6,165 nucleotides of DNA from Methanobacteriota archaeon (GTDB lineage Archaea; Altiarchaeota; Altiarchaeia; IMC4; QMZM01). The notes under the pieces were generated by a model. The model had not been told where the DNA came from. It worked only from the letters and a program-made list of their open reading frames with translations, and made no database searches. A program made the position numbers and the translations under genes. The DNA lies in assembly GCA_021731385.1 (NCBI GenBank), contig JAKFXM010000022.1, positions 1-6,165 on the forward strand, in the 5' to 3' direction. How positions within the stretch are numbered: position 1 is the first letter of the stretch; every line of letters begins with the position of its first letter. This document shows positions 1 through 4,936 of the stretch, one piece after another.

Positions 1-31
1 AGACAGTCCTAAAAGGAAATTCATAGCTATA

Positions 32-48
32 ATTTTGCGTAGCAAAAT
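32..48. repeat. Short hairpin over the start of the surface-protein gene
   Basis: ATTTTGC, loop GTA, GCAAAAT: a perfect 7-bp stem covering the proposed TTG start at 35. Outside its loop it matches the core of the first hairpin inside the PIN gene (2456-2480), but it lacks the GTGCCC linker. It may be a relative of that repeat family or a chance palindrome in AT-rich DNA. Confidence 0.4.
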
Positions 49-1726
49 CATATTAGGTGTCCTACTCTTATCTTATTTATCCATATTAACCATTAGCCCG
101 GAAAACTGCATGACGCCTGTTGATGATATCCATGTAAATTCCGATATTACCCTGTGTTCCGGAATTTATAATTTATCAGACACAAATTTAGACGGTGTTC
201 TGATAGTAAACTCAAGCAATGTTATAATTGATTGCAATAATGCACAGTTAATAGGAAAAAATGATCTTGGTTATGGTATATACAGCAGTTCTTATAACAA
301 TATCACAATAAAAAACTGTATACTGGAAAATTATACTGGAGGGATACTACTCTATTCTTCCTCAAATAATATGATAAAAAACAATATAGTCAATCATAAT
401 CAATACGGAATTCTTATACAAACAGGATTTGATAGTAGTCTTTTAAACAACACAGCCTGCAATAATTCTGCTTATGATTTCTATTTACAGGAAATTTCCG
501 GAAATTCCGGAAGCAACAACACCTGTAGCCTTATTTACGGCGTCTGGAACGACATAGGTCATCTAGGTTGCAGTCAGACATGCAATGGAACATACACGCC
601 GGTTTCCACCACAACTACGACTACAACAACTTCTACAACTACAACAACTTCTACAACTACTACTTCCACCACAACATCAACTACACTACCTGCCAGTATT
701 ACACCAATTTTCGCATTCGGCGGCAGGGGCTCTGGAAACGGGAAATTTGACGAACCCCGTGGAATTTCAGTCAGCAGTAACGGGACAATCTATGTTTTGG
801 ATACTATAAATAACAGAATTCAGATATTTGATGCAAACGGGACATTTTTAGATACGTTTGGAGGATATGACAAGGATGGCATTGAACTTGGAAAATTCGA
901 CAAGCCTGAGGGAATTTCCCTGATGGAATTCGGCAAAAATGTAACAAAGATTTACATAACAGATACATGGAACCATAGAGTAGAGATAAGGACTTCAAAC
1001 ACAACATTTTCAAATGTGACAAATTCCACCATGACGAATATAAACTGGACAGCATTTGGCAAAAGATGCTATCTTGATGTATGCGATTCAAAGACAGAGA
1101 TATACCTTGAGGAGCCAGGCGGGATTGCGTTAGATGGTTATGGTAATATTTATTTGGCAAATACAGGAAATAACGATGTTAAGGTCATTAGCCCGGAGAA
1201 CAAACTAATCCGTGAATTCAGCGGAATCAATACTACTGACGGAAAATTCAAATCACCAAAGGGTGTTGCAGTAGACAATGATAATTATATCTATGTTGCC
1301 GATACAGGAAATGATAAGATCCGGATCTTCATGCCAAACGGCTCGCAGATAAGGTCATTTGGCAGCCATGGCTCCGGGGATGGGAAATTTGACTCACCTT
1401 CTGCAATTGCATTGGACAGCAATGACAACATCTATGTTGCCGATACAGGAAACAGCAGAATCCAGATTTTTGACTCTATTGGAAACTATATCGCAAAATT
1501 TGGAACTGAAAACTGCACTAGCAAGATACATACAAATCCGACAAACTATACAGAACAGTTCTGCCATCCGGCAGGGATCGCAGTTGATTCTAACAGGATA
1601 TATGTTTCAGATACAGAGAACTACAGGATTCAGGTTTTTTCAAGGCCTAAATTTGCATCAAAAAAGGAAATCAGGATTTCACTCAGATTTGGATGGAATT
1701 TAATCTCAATTCCGGTAGAGCCATAA
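35..1726 (+). CDS. Secreted surface protein: beta-helix, Thr/Ser stalk, six-bladed NHL propeller
   Basis: A likely exported or cell-surface protein of 563 aa. Residues 1-20 form a signal peptide or membrane anchor (short basic start, then a Leu/Ile-rich core). Residues about 35-165 read as a right-handed parallel beta-helix of the NosD type, with repeated NNI/NNM turns and pieces such as VIIDCNNAQLIG and ITIKNC. Residues 191-217 are almost pure Thr/Ser, probably a glycosylated stalk. Residues 224-536 hold six NHL-type blades (for example GNIYLANTGNN, YIYVADTGNDKIRIF, NIYVADTGNSRIQIF), enough for a complete propeller. Many N-x-S/T sites suit a glycosylated exterior. The end, GWNLISIPVEP at 553-563, looks like the opening of a further domain that is then cut off. 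The start is uncertain: TTG at 35 fits the signal peptide, but the frame stays open to the left edge. No enzymatic function can be assigned; binding or adhesion is inferred. Confidence 0.85.
   Translation: MRSKIILGVLLLSYLSILTISPENCMTPVDDIHVNSDITLCSGIYNLSDTNLDGVLIVNSSNVIIDCNNAQLIGKNDLGYGIYSSSYNNITIKNCILENYTGGILLYSSSNNMIKNNIVNHNQYGILIQTGFDSSLLNNTACNNSAYDFYLQEISGNSGSNNTCSLIYGVWNDIGHLGCSQTCNGTYTPVSTTTTTTTTSTTTTTSTTTTSTTTSTTLPASITPIFAFGGRGSGNGKFDEPRGISVSSNGTIYVLDTINNRIQIFDANGTFLDTFGGYDKDGIELGKFDKPEGISLMEFGKNVTKIYITDTWNHRVEIRTSNTTFSNVTNSTMTNINWTAFGKRCYLDVCDSKTEIYLEEPGGIALDGYGNIYLANTGNNDVKVISPENKLIREFSGINTTDGKFKSPKGVAVDNDNYIYVADTGNDKIRIFMPNGSQIRSFGSHGSGDGKFDSPSAIALDSNDNIYVADTGNSRIQIFDSIGNYIAKFGTENCTSKIHTNPTNYTEQFCHPAGIAVDSNRIYVSDTENYRIQVFSRPKFASKKEIRISLRFGWNLISIPVEP
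605..685 (+). repeat. Thr/Ser-codon low-complexity tract (stalk linker)
   Basis: About 81 nt of ACN threonine codons broken by TCN serine codons, encoding residues 191-217 of the surface protein. It separates the beta-helix from the NHL propeller. Such tracts are usual extracellular spacers and O-glycosylation sites in archaeal surface proteins. Because the DNA is a near-microsatellite, its length probably varies between strains. Confidence 0.85.
1289..1452 (+). repeat. Pair of 23-nt exact repeats in adjacent NHL blades
   Basis: The segment coding IYVADTGN is identical at 1289-1311 and 1430-1452, 141 nt (47 codons) apart. This is the distance between neighbouring NHL blades. It points to recent blade duplication or gene conversion within the propeller. 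Confidence 0.7.
1661..1724 (+). repeat. 64-nt direct repeat, left copy
   Basis: This is the 3' end of the surface-protein gene, coding KKEIRISLRFGWNLISIPVEP. It matches 2784-2847 at 63 of 64 positions; the one difference is T1679 against C2802, Ser against Pro in the protein. Identity stops at the CCAT just before the stop, where this copy continues as TAA and the right copy as TGA. It borders the inserted cassette like an attachment-site or target duplication. Confidence 0.9.
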
Positions 1727-1750
1727 ATTATTGGTTAGAAAACAGGTCTA

Positions 1751-1773
1751 TTATTATACCAAAATAAATATAG
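1751..1773 (+). promoter_or_regulatory. Possible archaeal TATA region for the cassette
   Basis: TTATTATA (1751-1758) and AAATAAATATAG (1762-1773) lie just upstream of the first small gene of the cassette. Either could act as a TATA box, although the distances to the ATG codons at 1776 and 1788 are somewhat short. In an AT-rich genome this is weak evidence. It would give the cassette its own promoter. Confidence 0.25.
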
Positions 1774-1775
1774 TT

Positions 1776-1988
1776 ATGGCGATTGAAATGGAAAAGATGA
1801 AAGAGTTAGAAAGAAAAATAGGATACATGGAAACTGAAATTACTTTAATAAAAAGAACTATGGGGGTTAGGGCAGAAAAGAAGAGCTCTTCTGCATGGAA
1901 TGAATTAGAGAAATTAGGAAAAGAGATTAGTAAAGAGTGGAAGATGAAAAAACCCAGCTGGAAGATTATATCAGAATCAAGGCGATAG
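1776..1988 (+). CDS. Small charged coiled-coil protein, antitoxin-like
   Basis: A 70-aa protein beginning MAIEMEKMKELERK. The first half is a Lys/Glu-rich helix with heptad-like hydrophobics (probable coiled coil). The C-terminal half, with AWNELEKLGKEISKEWKMKK and then IISESRR, resembles the tail of small archaeal proteins often encoded beside PIN-domain genes. From that likeness and its place upstream of a PIN gene, I infer an antitoxin of the VapB sort; no DNA-binding fold is obvious. The start is chosen at the ATG at 1776. A TTG at 1731 would add 15 residues of unlikely sequence, and an ATG at 1788 would also fit the coiled coil. No good ribosome binding site is seen, so the transcript could be leaderless. 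Confidence 0.65.
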   Translation: MAIEMEKMKELERKIGYMETEITLIKRTMGVRAEKKSSSAWNELEKLGKEISKEWKMKKPSWKIISESRR

Positions 1989-1989
1989 G

Positions 1990-1998
1990 TTATAAAAT
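1990..1998 (+). promoter_or_regulatory. Possible TATA box before the second small gene
   Basis: TTATAAAAT lies 17-25 nt before the ATG at 2015 in the short gap between the two small genes. It resembles an archaeal TATA box, but it would place the transcription start at or just inside the coding region. The two genes may therefore simply be co-transcribed. Confidence 0.2.
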
Positions 1999-2004
1999 GT
2001 ATAT

Positions 2005-2009
2005 GTGAT
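2005..2009 (+). promoter_or_regulatory. Ribosome binding site GTGAT for the gene at 2015
   Basis: GTGAT followed by CTGAA and then ATG at 2015. It matches the GGTGAT core complementary to the archaeal 16S 3' end, at suitable spacing, and supports the ATG at 2015. Confidence 0.5.
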
Positions 2010-2014
2010 CTGAA

Positions 2015-2221
2015 ATGGAAAAAAAAGAATTTTTTGAGGAATGGAAAGAAGATTGGGAGAAGAGGAAGGAAGAATTTCATACCAATCAGGCCGAACTCTT
2101 CAGACATATCAGAGACAGAAAGAATCTGGAGATAAGGCTTGAGAGAAGAATGGAAAGGGTAATGAAGGAACTATCACGGAGCATATCTCAGGAAGTCTAT
2201 CCCCTAAGGGTTCATGGGTGA
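2015..2221 (+). CDS. Small highly charged helical protein, unknown
   Basis: A 68-aa protein that is almost wholly charged helix (MEKKEFFEEWKEDWEKRKEE at the start, RLERRMERVMKELSRS near residue 50), probably a coiled coil. It has no signal peptide, membrane segment or recognised motif. It lies 26 nt after the first small gene. Its TGA stop (2219-2221) falls inside the GGTGAT ribosome binding site of the PIN gene, whose ATG follows 4 nt later, so translation of the two was probably coupled. By position it could be the antitoxin partner of the PIN protein or a second component of the module; this is inference from context. The last residues, YPLRVHG, break the helical pattern. Confidence 0.6.
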   Translation: MEKKEFFEEWKEDWEKRKEEFHTNQAELFRHIRDRKNLEIRLERRMERVMKELSRSISQEVYPLRVHG

Positions 2222-2222
2222 T
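2217..2222 (+). promoter_or_regulatory. Ribosome binding site GGTGAT of the PIN gene
   Basis: GGTGAT overlaps the stop of the preceding gene and is followed by AGC and the ATG at 2226. This fixes 2226 as the original PIN start, although that ATG is now out of frame with the PIN sequence. Confidence 0.6.
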
Positions 2223-2450
2223 AGCATGGAAAGCTTATTGCCGATACTAATATCTTTGGGATAGCAGTTGATAGAGATGATAGCAGGAGGAACTCTGTAT
2301 GGAAAATATTTGAAAAGGTGGCCTCTGGGGAGGTAGAATTACATACCGCTCAAATTGTCGTTGAAGAAATAAAACAGAATCCACATAAACCTACCAGAGA
2401 AAAAGAACTTGATTTGGTTAGAAACCTAACTACAGAAATTTACGATCTAG

Positions 2451-2522
2451 ACAAGAAAAATTTTGCAAAGCAAAATTTTTGTGCCCAACAAGAAAAATTC
2501 GCAGAGCGAATTTTTGTGCCCA
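2451..2522. repeat. Hairpin units 1 and 2 (GTGCCCA-linked pair)
   Basis: Unit 1 (2451-2487): stem 2456-2466 with 2470-2480, 11 perfect pairs, loop AAA. Unit 2 (2488-2522): stem 2493-2502 with 2506-2515, 10 perfect pairs, loop AGA. Both begin ACAAGAAAAATT and end AATTTTTGTGCCCA. The inner arms differ (TTGC/GCAA against CGC/GCG) but stay complementary, so the differences are compensated. Confidence 0.85.
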
Positions 2523-2579
2523 ATCAGCCAAAAGGCTGATTCGGGTCAGAAACTTATAGTTTCTGATTCGGGCAAGAAA
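2452..2579 (+). repeat. 121-nt hairpin-array insert bounded by CAAGAAA repeats
   Basis: CAAGAAA occurs at 2452-2458 and 2573-2579, and everything between is a run of four hairpins with short linkers. The offset of 121 nt is exactly what separates the two PIN reading frames, so this is an insertion into a once continuous gene. The 7-nt flanking repeat resembles a target duplication, but it also recurs in part at 2489-2495 inside the array, so it could belong to the repeat unit. The array encodes no protein of its own. Confidence 0.75.
2522..2572. repeat. Hairpin units 3 and 4 (TTCGGG-linked pair)
   Basis: Unit 3: stem 2522-2529 with 2534-2541, 8 pairs, loop AAAA. Unit 4: stem 2546-2554 with 2558-2566, 9 pairs, loop TAT. 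Each has an outer TCAG...CTGA followed by TTCGGG, with different inner arms (CC/GG against AAACT/AGTTT). The GGG after unit 3 can also pair with the CCC before it (2519-2521) across a one-base bulge. Confidence 0.8.
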
Positions 2580-2783
2580 GCAAAGGACTTGACTAACAAA
2601 TTAGAGAATCACACAGGTTTGGATGTAGTTGATTCGCAGATAGTTGCTATATCAATATCAAATAATTTAACATTTTGGTCAGGAGATTATTATATCCTAA
2701 GAGAAAAGATCATCAATGAGATAAAAGAGGTTTTAAGGAAATATCCGGGATATACTTTTAGATATAAAAAAGAGTAGCCATAC

Positions 2784-2847
2784 AAAAAGGAAATCAGGAT
2801 TCCACTCAGATTTGGATGGAATTTAATCTCAATTCCGGTAGAGCCAT
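2784..2847 (+). repeat. 64-nt direct repeat, right copy (orphan gene tail)
   Basis: A second copy of the 3' end of the surface-protein gene, coding KKEIRIPLRFGWNLISIPVEP and then TGA. It has no start of its own; upstream in the same frame is the TAG that ends the PIN remnant. Its last bases overlap the kinase start (CCATGA), so it is probably the original gene end left beside its original neighbour. Confidence 0.9.
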
Positions 2848-3760
2848 GAAAATCGAAGTAACATCAATTGGAGATATAAATATTGACATAATTACACCAA
2901 AAATCCAGGAGATGCCAGAGAAGGATTCACAGATTATAATTGGTGAAATTTCAATCACCTCCGGGGGTTGTGCCGCAAATTTTGCAAAGGCATTGGGCAA
3001 ACTTGGCCTGAATACGAGGCTTATCGGGAAATTAGGTAATGACACATTTAAAAATTTTCTGAAAGATGAACTCAAAGGAATTGACCTTAAGGCATCTATG
3101 GGAACTAAGACAGGATTGACCTATGCCATAACATTTAAGGATAATACGCGCTCCTTTATAACCTATCCCGGCTCAAATAGCGAATTAAGTATAAAGGACA
3201 TAGATTTCTCTCTAATTAAAGGACGACACCTTCACATAACAAGCCTCTTTCTTCAGGGTCTAAAGGCAAATACAGAAAAAATCCTGAATTTTGCTCATTC
3301 CAAAGGAATGACAACGTCCCTTGATACTGGCTGGGATCCCGGAGGGTGGTCGGAGAGGGATATAAAACTAGTGAGAAGAATTCTAAAGGGCGTAGACATA
3401 TTTTTTCCGAATATAAAAGAGGGACAGGCAATAACAGGACTTAATGATAAAAGAGCAATATGCGATAAACTTCAGGAATTTGGCACAAAAGCAGTTGCAT
3501 TAAAAATAGGCTCGAAGGGCAGTTATATAGCAACCCCCGAAAAGCAGATTAGCGTGCCGCCATTCAGGGTAAGGGTTGTTGATACAACGGGCGCAGGGGA
3601 TGTATTTGATGCAGGGTTTGTCTATGGGCATCTTAAGGATTGGAATCTGGAAAAGATTGGCAGATTTGCAAATGCTGCTGCTGCATTGAGCACGACCGGC
3701 TATGGTAGCGGAAATTATCCGGGGTTAAGGGATGTCCAAAGGCTGTGCAGACTGCGATAA
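2846..3760 (+). CDS. PfkB-family (ribokinase-like) sugar or nucleoside kinase
   Basis: A 304-aa cytoplasmic ATP-dependent kinase of the ribokinase/PfkB family. The N-terminal strand is TSIGDINIDI (6-15). SGGCAANFAKALGKLG (39-54) is the first family signature region. FFPNIKEG (186-193) carries the NxxE motif (N189, E192) used for Mg and phosphate. VVDTTGAGDVFDAGF (244-258) is the second signature, with catalytic Asp252 and the anion hole GAGD. Length is normal for the family. Start: ATG at 2846. An in-frame ATG at 2816 lies within the 64-nt repeat and would add ten residues of repeat-derived sequence ahead of the conserved strand. GGTAGAG at 2837-2843 is a weak ribosome binding site. The substrate cannot be read from the motifs (ribose, nucleoside, fructose phosphate and others are all possible). 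The 3' end overlaps the convergent antiporter gene by 36 bp. Confidence 0.92.
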   Translation: MKIEVTSIGDINIDIITPKIQEMPEKDSQIIIGEISITSGGCAANFAKALGKLGLNTRLIGKLGNDTFKNFLKDELKGIDLKASMGTKTGLTYAITFKDNTRSFITYPGSNSELSIKDIDFSLIKGRHLHITSLFLQGLKANTEKILNFAHSKGMTTSLDTGWDPGGWSERDIKLVRRILKGVDIFFPNIKEGQAITGLNDKRAICDKLQEFGTKAVALKIGSKGSYIATPEKQISVPPFRVRVVDTTGAGDVFDAGFVYGHLKDWNLEKIGRFANAAAALSTTGYGSGNYPGLRDVQRLCRLR

Positions 3761-4936
3761 TCTCCTTTCGTAGACAAACGAACCTGCAGTTGCCATGATG
3801 TTTGTAAGGATTATCGTCATGACCACTATTTCAGTAAAATTGCCCATCTGAAGTGCCATTATTGCAGGCATCGCGGCTAAAACAGCAGCTGCAAGACCTC
3901 TTGGGAGCATTGTATCTATCAGTATCTCGGAATTTTTCATATTTTTGTTCCTGAGGATTAGAATCCGTGTAGATATGACTCTTGCCAATATGATTGCAAT
4001 TAACACCGCAAGAGACATTACAATCACGGACAGATTCAGAATTTCAGGATTGAATATCAGGCCAAGATATACGAAAAAGAACGTCCTGATAAAGAATGAA
4101 ACCTCCTTGTGGAATGACTTGATGTTCTGATCAAGAATGAAATTTCCATCCATCCTGAAAGCCCTTGCAATATCCGTAGAATTTCCAAGTACAAGGCCGA
4201 ATACAAATGCAGATATTGCGCCATTGCCCTTTGCGAATTCAACGATTGAATACATAATGAATATTATCGCTATTGTCAGGAGATATCCAAATGGCATACC
4301 ATGGAATCTGGAAAGTATTTTTATCCAGAACACCCCGAATATGAATGCAACGACAGTTGCTATGGAGAATGCGCTAAATAAACTGTTTGCCACATTTCTG
4401 GCATCAGCAGAGCCGGATACTATTATCCCCACCAGGGTTATTGCAATTACGATGCAAAGTGCGTCGGTCATGGTAGATTCAATCGTTAGAAGGATATTGG
4501 GTTTCTCATCAACAGGCAATTTGGACAGAATCGGTATAACAATGGCAGAACTTGTCCCACCCACCACGACCCCAAGAAGCAAGGCATGAAGGATGTTCCA
4601 GTTGAATAAAAAACTCATAATTGACATTACAAGGATAGAATTCAATGAAAAGACAAACAATGTAAATCCTGTTGCTTCCGGCAATTCCCTTATTATCTTA
4701 TAAAATTTCAGACTTATCCCGCCCTCAAACAGTATCATTATAAGGGCAAGTGCGCCTACATAAGGGGCAAATGTGATAAATACACTTGGATCCACAATCT
4801 TTAATCCATAGCCCATCAGGATACCTATGGACATCAATATCAGGACATCCGGGATCTTCGTCTTCTCAAAAAACAACAAACTGAAAAATCCAATGAGGAT
4901 AATCAATCCTACTGCAAAAAATACTAGTTCAATCAT
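3725..4936 (-). CDS. CPA-family Na+(K+)/H+ antiporter, NhaP-like
   Basis: A 403-aa integral membrane protein with about 12 hydrophobic segments, a normal length for the Na/H exchanger fold (PF00999). ILFEGGISL (68-76) is typical of CPA1. GGTSSAIVIPIL (126-137) is the unwound-helix region. ESTMTD (153-158) aligns with the ESxxND motif of NhaP proteins; the Glu and ion-binding Asp158 are kept, but Asn is replaced by Thr157. PRGLAAAVLA (345-354) carries the conserved Arg346. The likely role is exchange of Na+ or K+ for protons in pH and salt balance. The TSSAIV segment looks more like CPA2/Kef proteins, so the ion and stoichiometry are uncertain. It has no C-terminal TrkA/RCK regulatory domain. 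The ATG overlaps the ATPase stop (ATGA) with GGTGAT just upstream, so it is translated together with that gene. Confidence 0.9.
   Translation of the reverse strand: MIELVFFAVGLIILIGFFSLLFFEKTKIPDVLILMSIGILMGYGLKIVDPSVFITFAPYVGALALIMILFEGGISLKFYKIIRELPEATGFTLFVFSLNSILVMSIMSFLFNWNILHALLLGVVVGGTSSAIVIPILSKLPVDEKPNILLTIESTMTDALCIVIAITLVGIIVSGSADARNVANSLFSAFSIATVVAFIFGVFWIKILSRFHGMPFGYLLTIAIIFIMYSIVEFAKGNGAISAFVFGLVLGNSTDIARAFRMDGNFILDQNIKSFHKEVSFFIRTFFFVYLGLIFNPEILNLSVIVMSLAVLIAIILARVISTRILILRNKNMKNSEILIDTMLPRGLAAAVLAAMPAIMALQMGNFTEIVVMTIILTNIMATAGSFVYERRLSQSAQPLDIP

Larger units (their letters stand above)
2226..2777 (+). pseudogene. PIN-domain ribonuclease (VapC-like toxin), broken by a frameshift and a hairpin insert
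   Basis: Repairing two lesions gives a 143-aa PIN protein starting MEKLIADTNIF. PIN proteins are Mg-dependent RNases and the usual toxin partners of VapB-type antitoxins. The acidic residues expected of the active site are present: D7 (IADTN), E47/E48 (IVVEEI), D93/D96 (GLDVVDSQIV) and D114 (SGDYY). Lesion 1: one A seems lost from the A-run at 2230-2232, so the ATG at 2226 reaches TAG at 2262-2264 while the PIN frame starts without an in-frame ATG. Lesion 2: a 121-nt hairpin array lies between two CAAGAAA copies, and removing 121 nt joins LDKK to AKDLTNKL in frame. As it stands, the N-terminal half stops at 2537-2539. The C-terminal half is open to 2777 in another frame. Assembly error could explain the single base but not the insert. 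Confidence 0.7.
1725..2783 (+). mobile_element. Putative inserted cassette between 64-nt direct repeats
   Basis: A segment of about 1.06 kb carries two small charged proteins and a broken PIN-domain gene, all on the + strand. It lies exactly between two copies of the 3' end of the surface-protein gene. No integrase or transposase is encoded, so if it is mobile it would need help in trans or homologous recombination. A simple model is insertion at the 3' end of the surface-protein gene with that end regenerated. Duplication or ectopic recombination between paralogous tails is the main alternative. The boundaries are seen in the sequence; mobility is inferred. Confidence 0.45.

Noticed and set aside
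492..512. GGAAATTCCGG-type palindromic run
   Set aside because: It is a short local repeat explained by codons for ISGNSGS; there is no sign of a binding site within the coding sequence.
804..1160. 118-codon open frame on the - strand inside the surface-protein gene
   Set aside because: It lies opposite well-supported NHL blades, and its Ser/Leu/His-rich sequence resembles no family.
87..1203. Shared ISPEN-coding segments near 90 and 1186
   Set aside because: Only about 15 nt match, in unrelated parts of the protein, so this is probably chance.
1754..2107. 117-codon open frame on the - strand across the two small genes
   Set aside because: Its Phe/Ile/Ser-rich sequence is the complement of Lys/Glu-rich coding DNA. 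The + strand genes have better starts and spacing.
2456..2480. Intrinsic terminator (hairpin followed by T-run)
   Set aside because: The T-run is part of the stem, the hairpin lies inside a coding gene, and it is followed by three more hairpins.
2451..2579. CRISPR array
   Set aside because: The units are self-complementary hairpins of different sequence with 6-12 nt linkers. There are no identical repeats with unique 30-40 nt spacers and no cas genes.
4137..4589. 150-codon open frame on the + strand inside the antiporter gene
   Set aside because: It is antisense to conserved transmembrane coding sequence, and its composition is what the opposite strand of a membrane protein gives. It has no ribosome binding site or recognisable domain.
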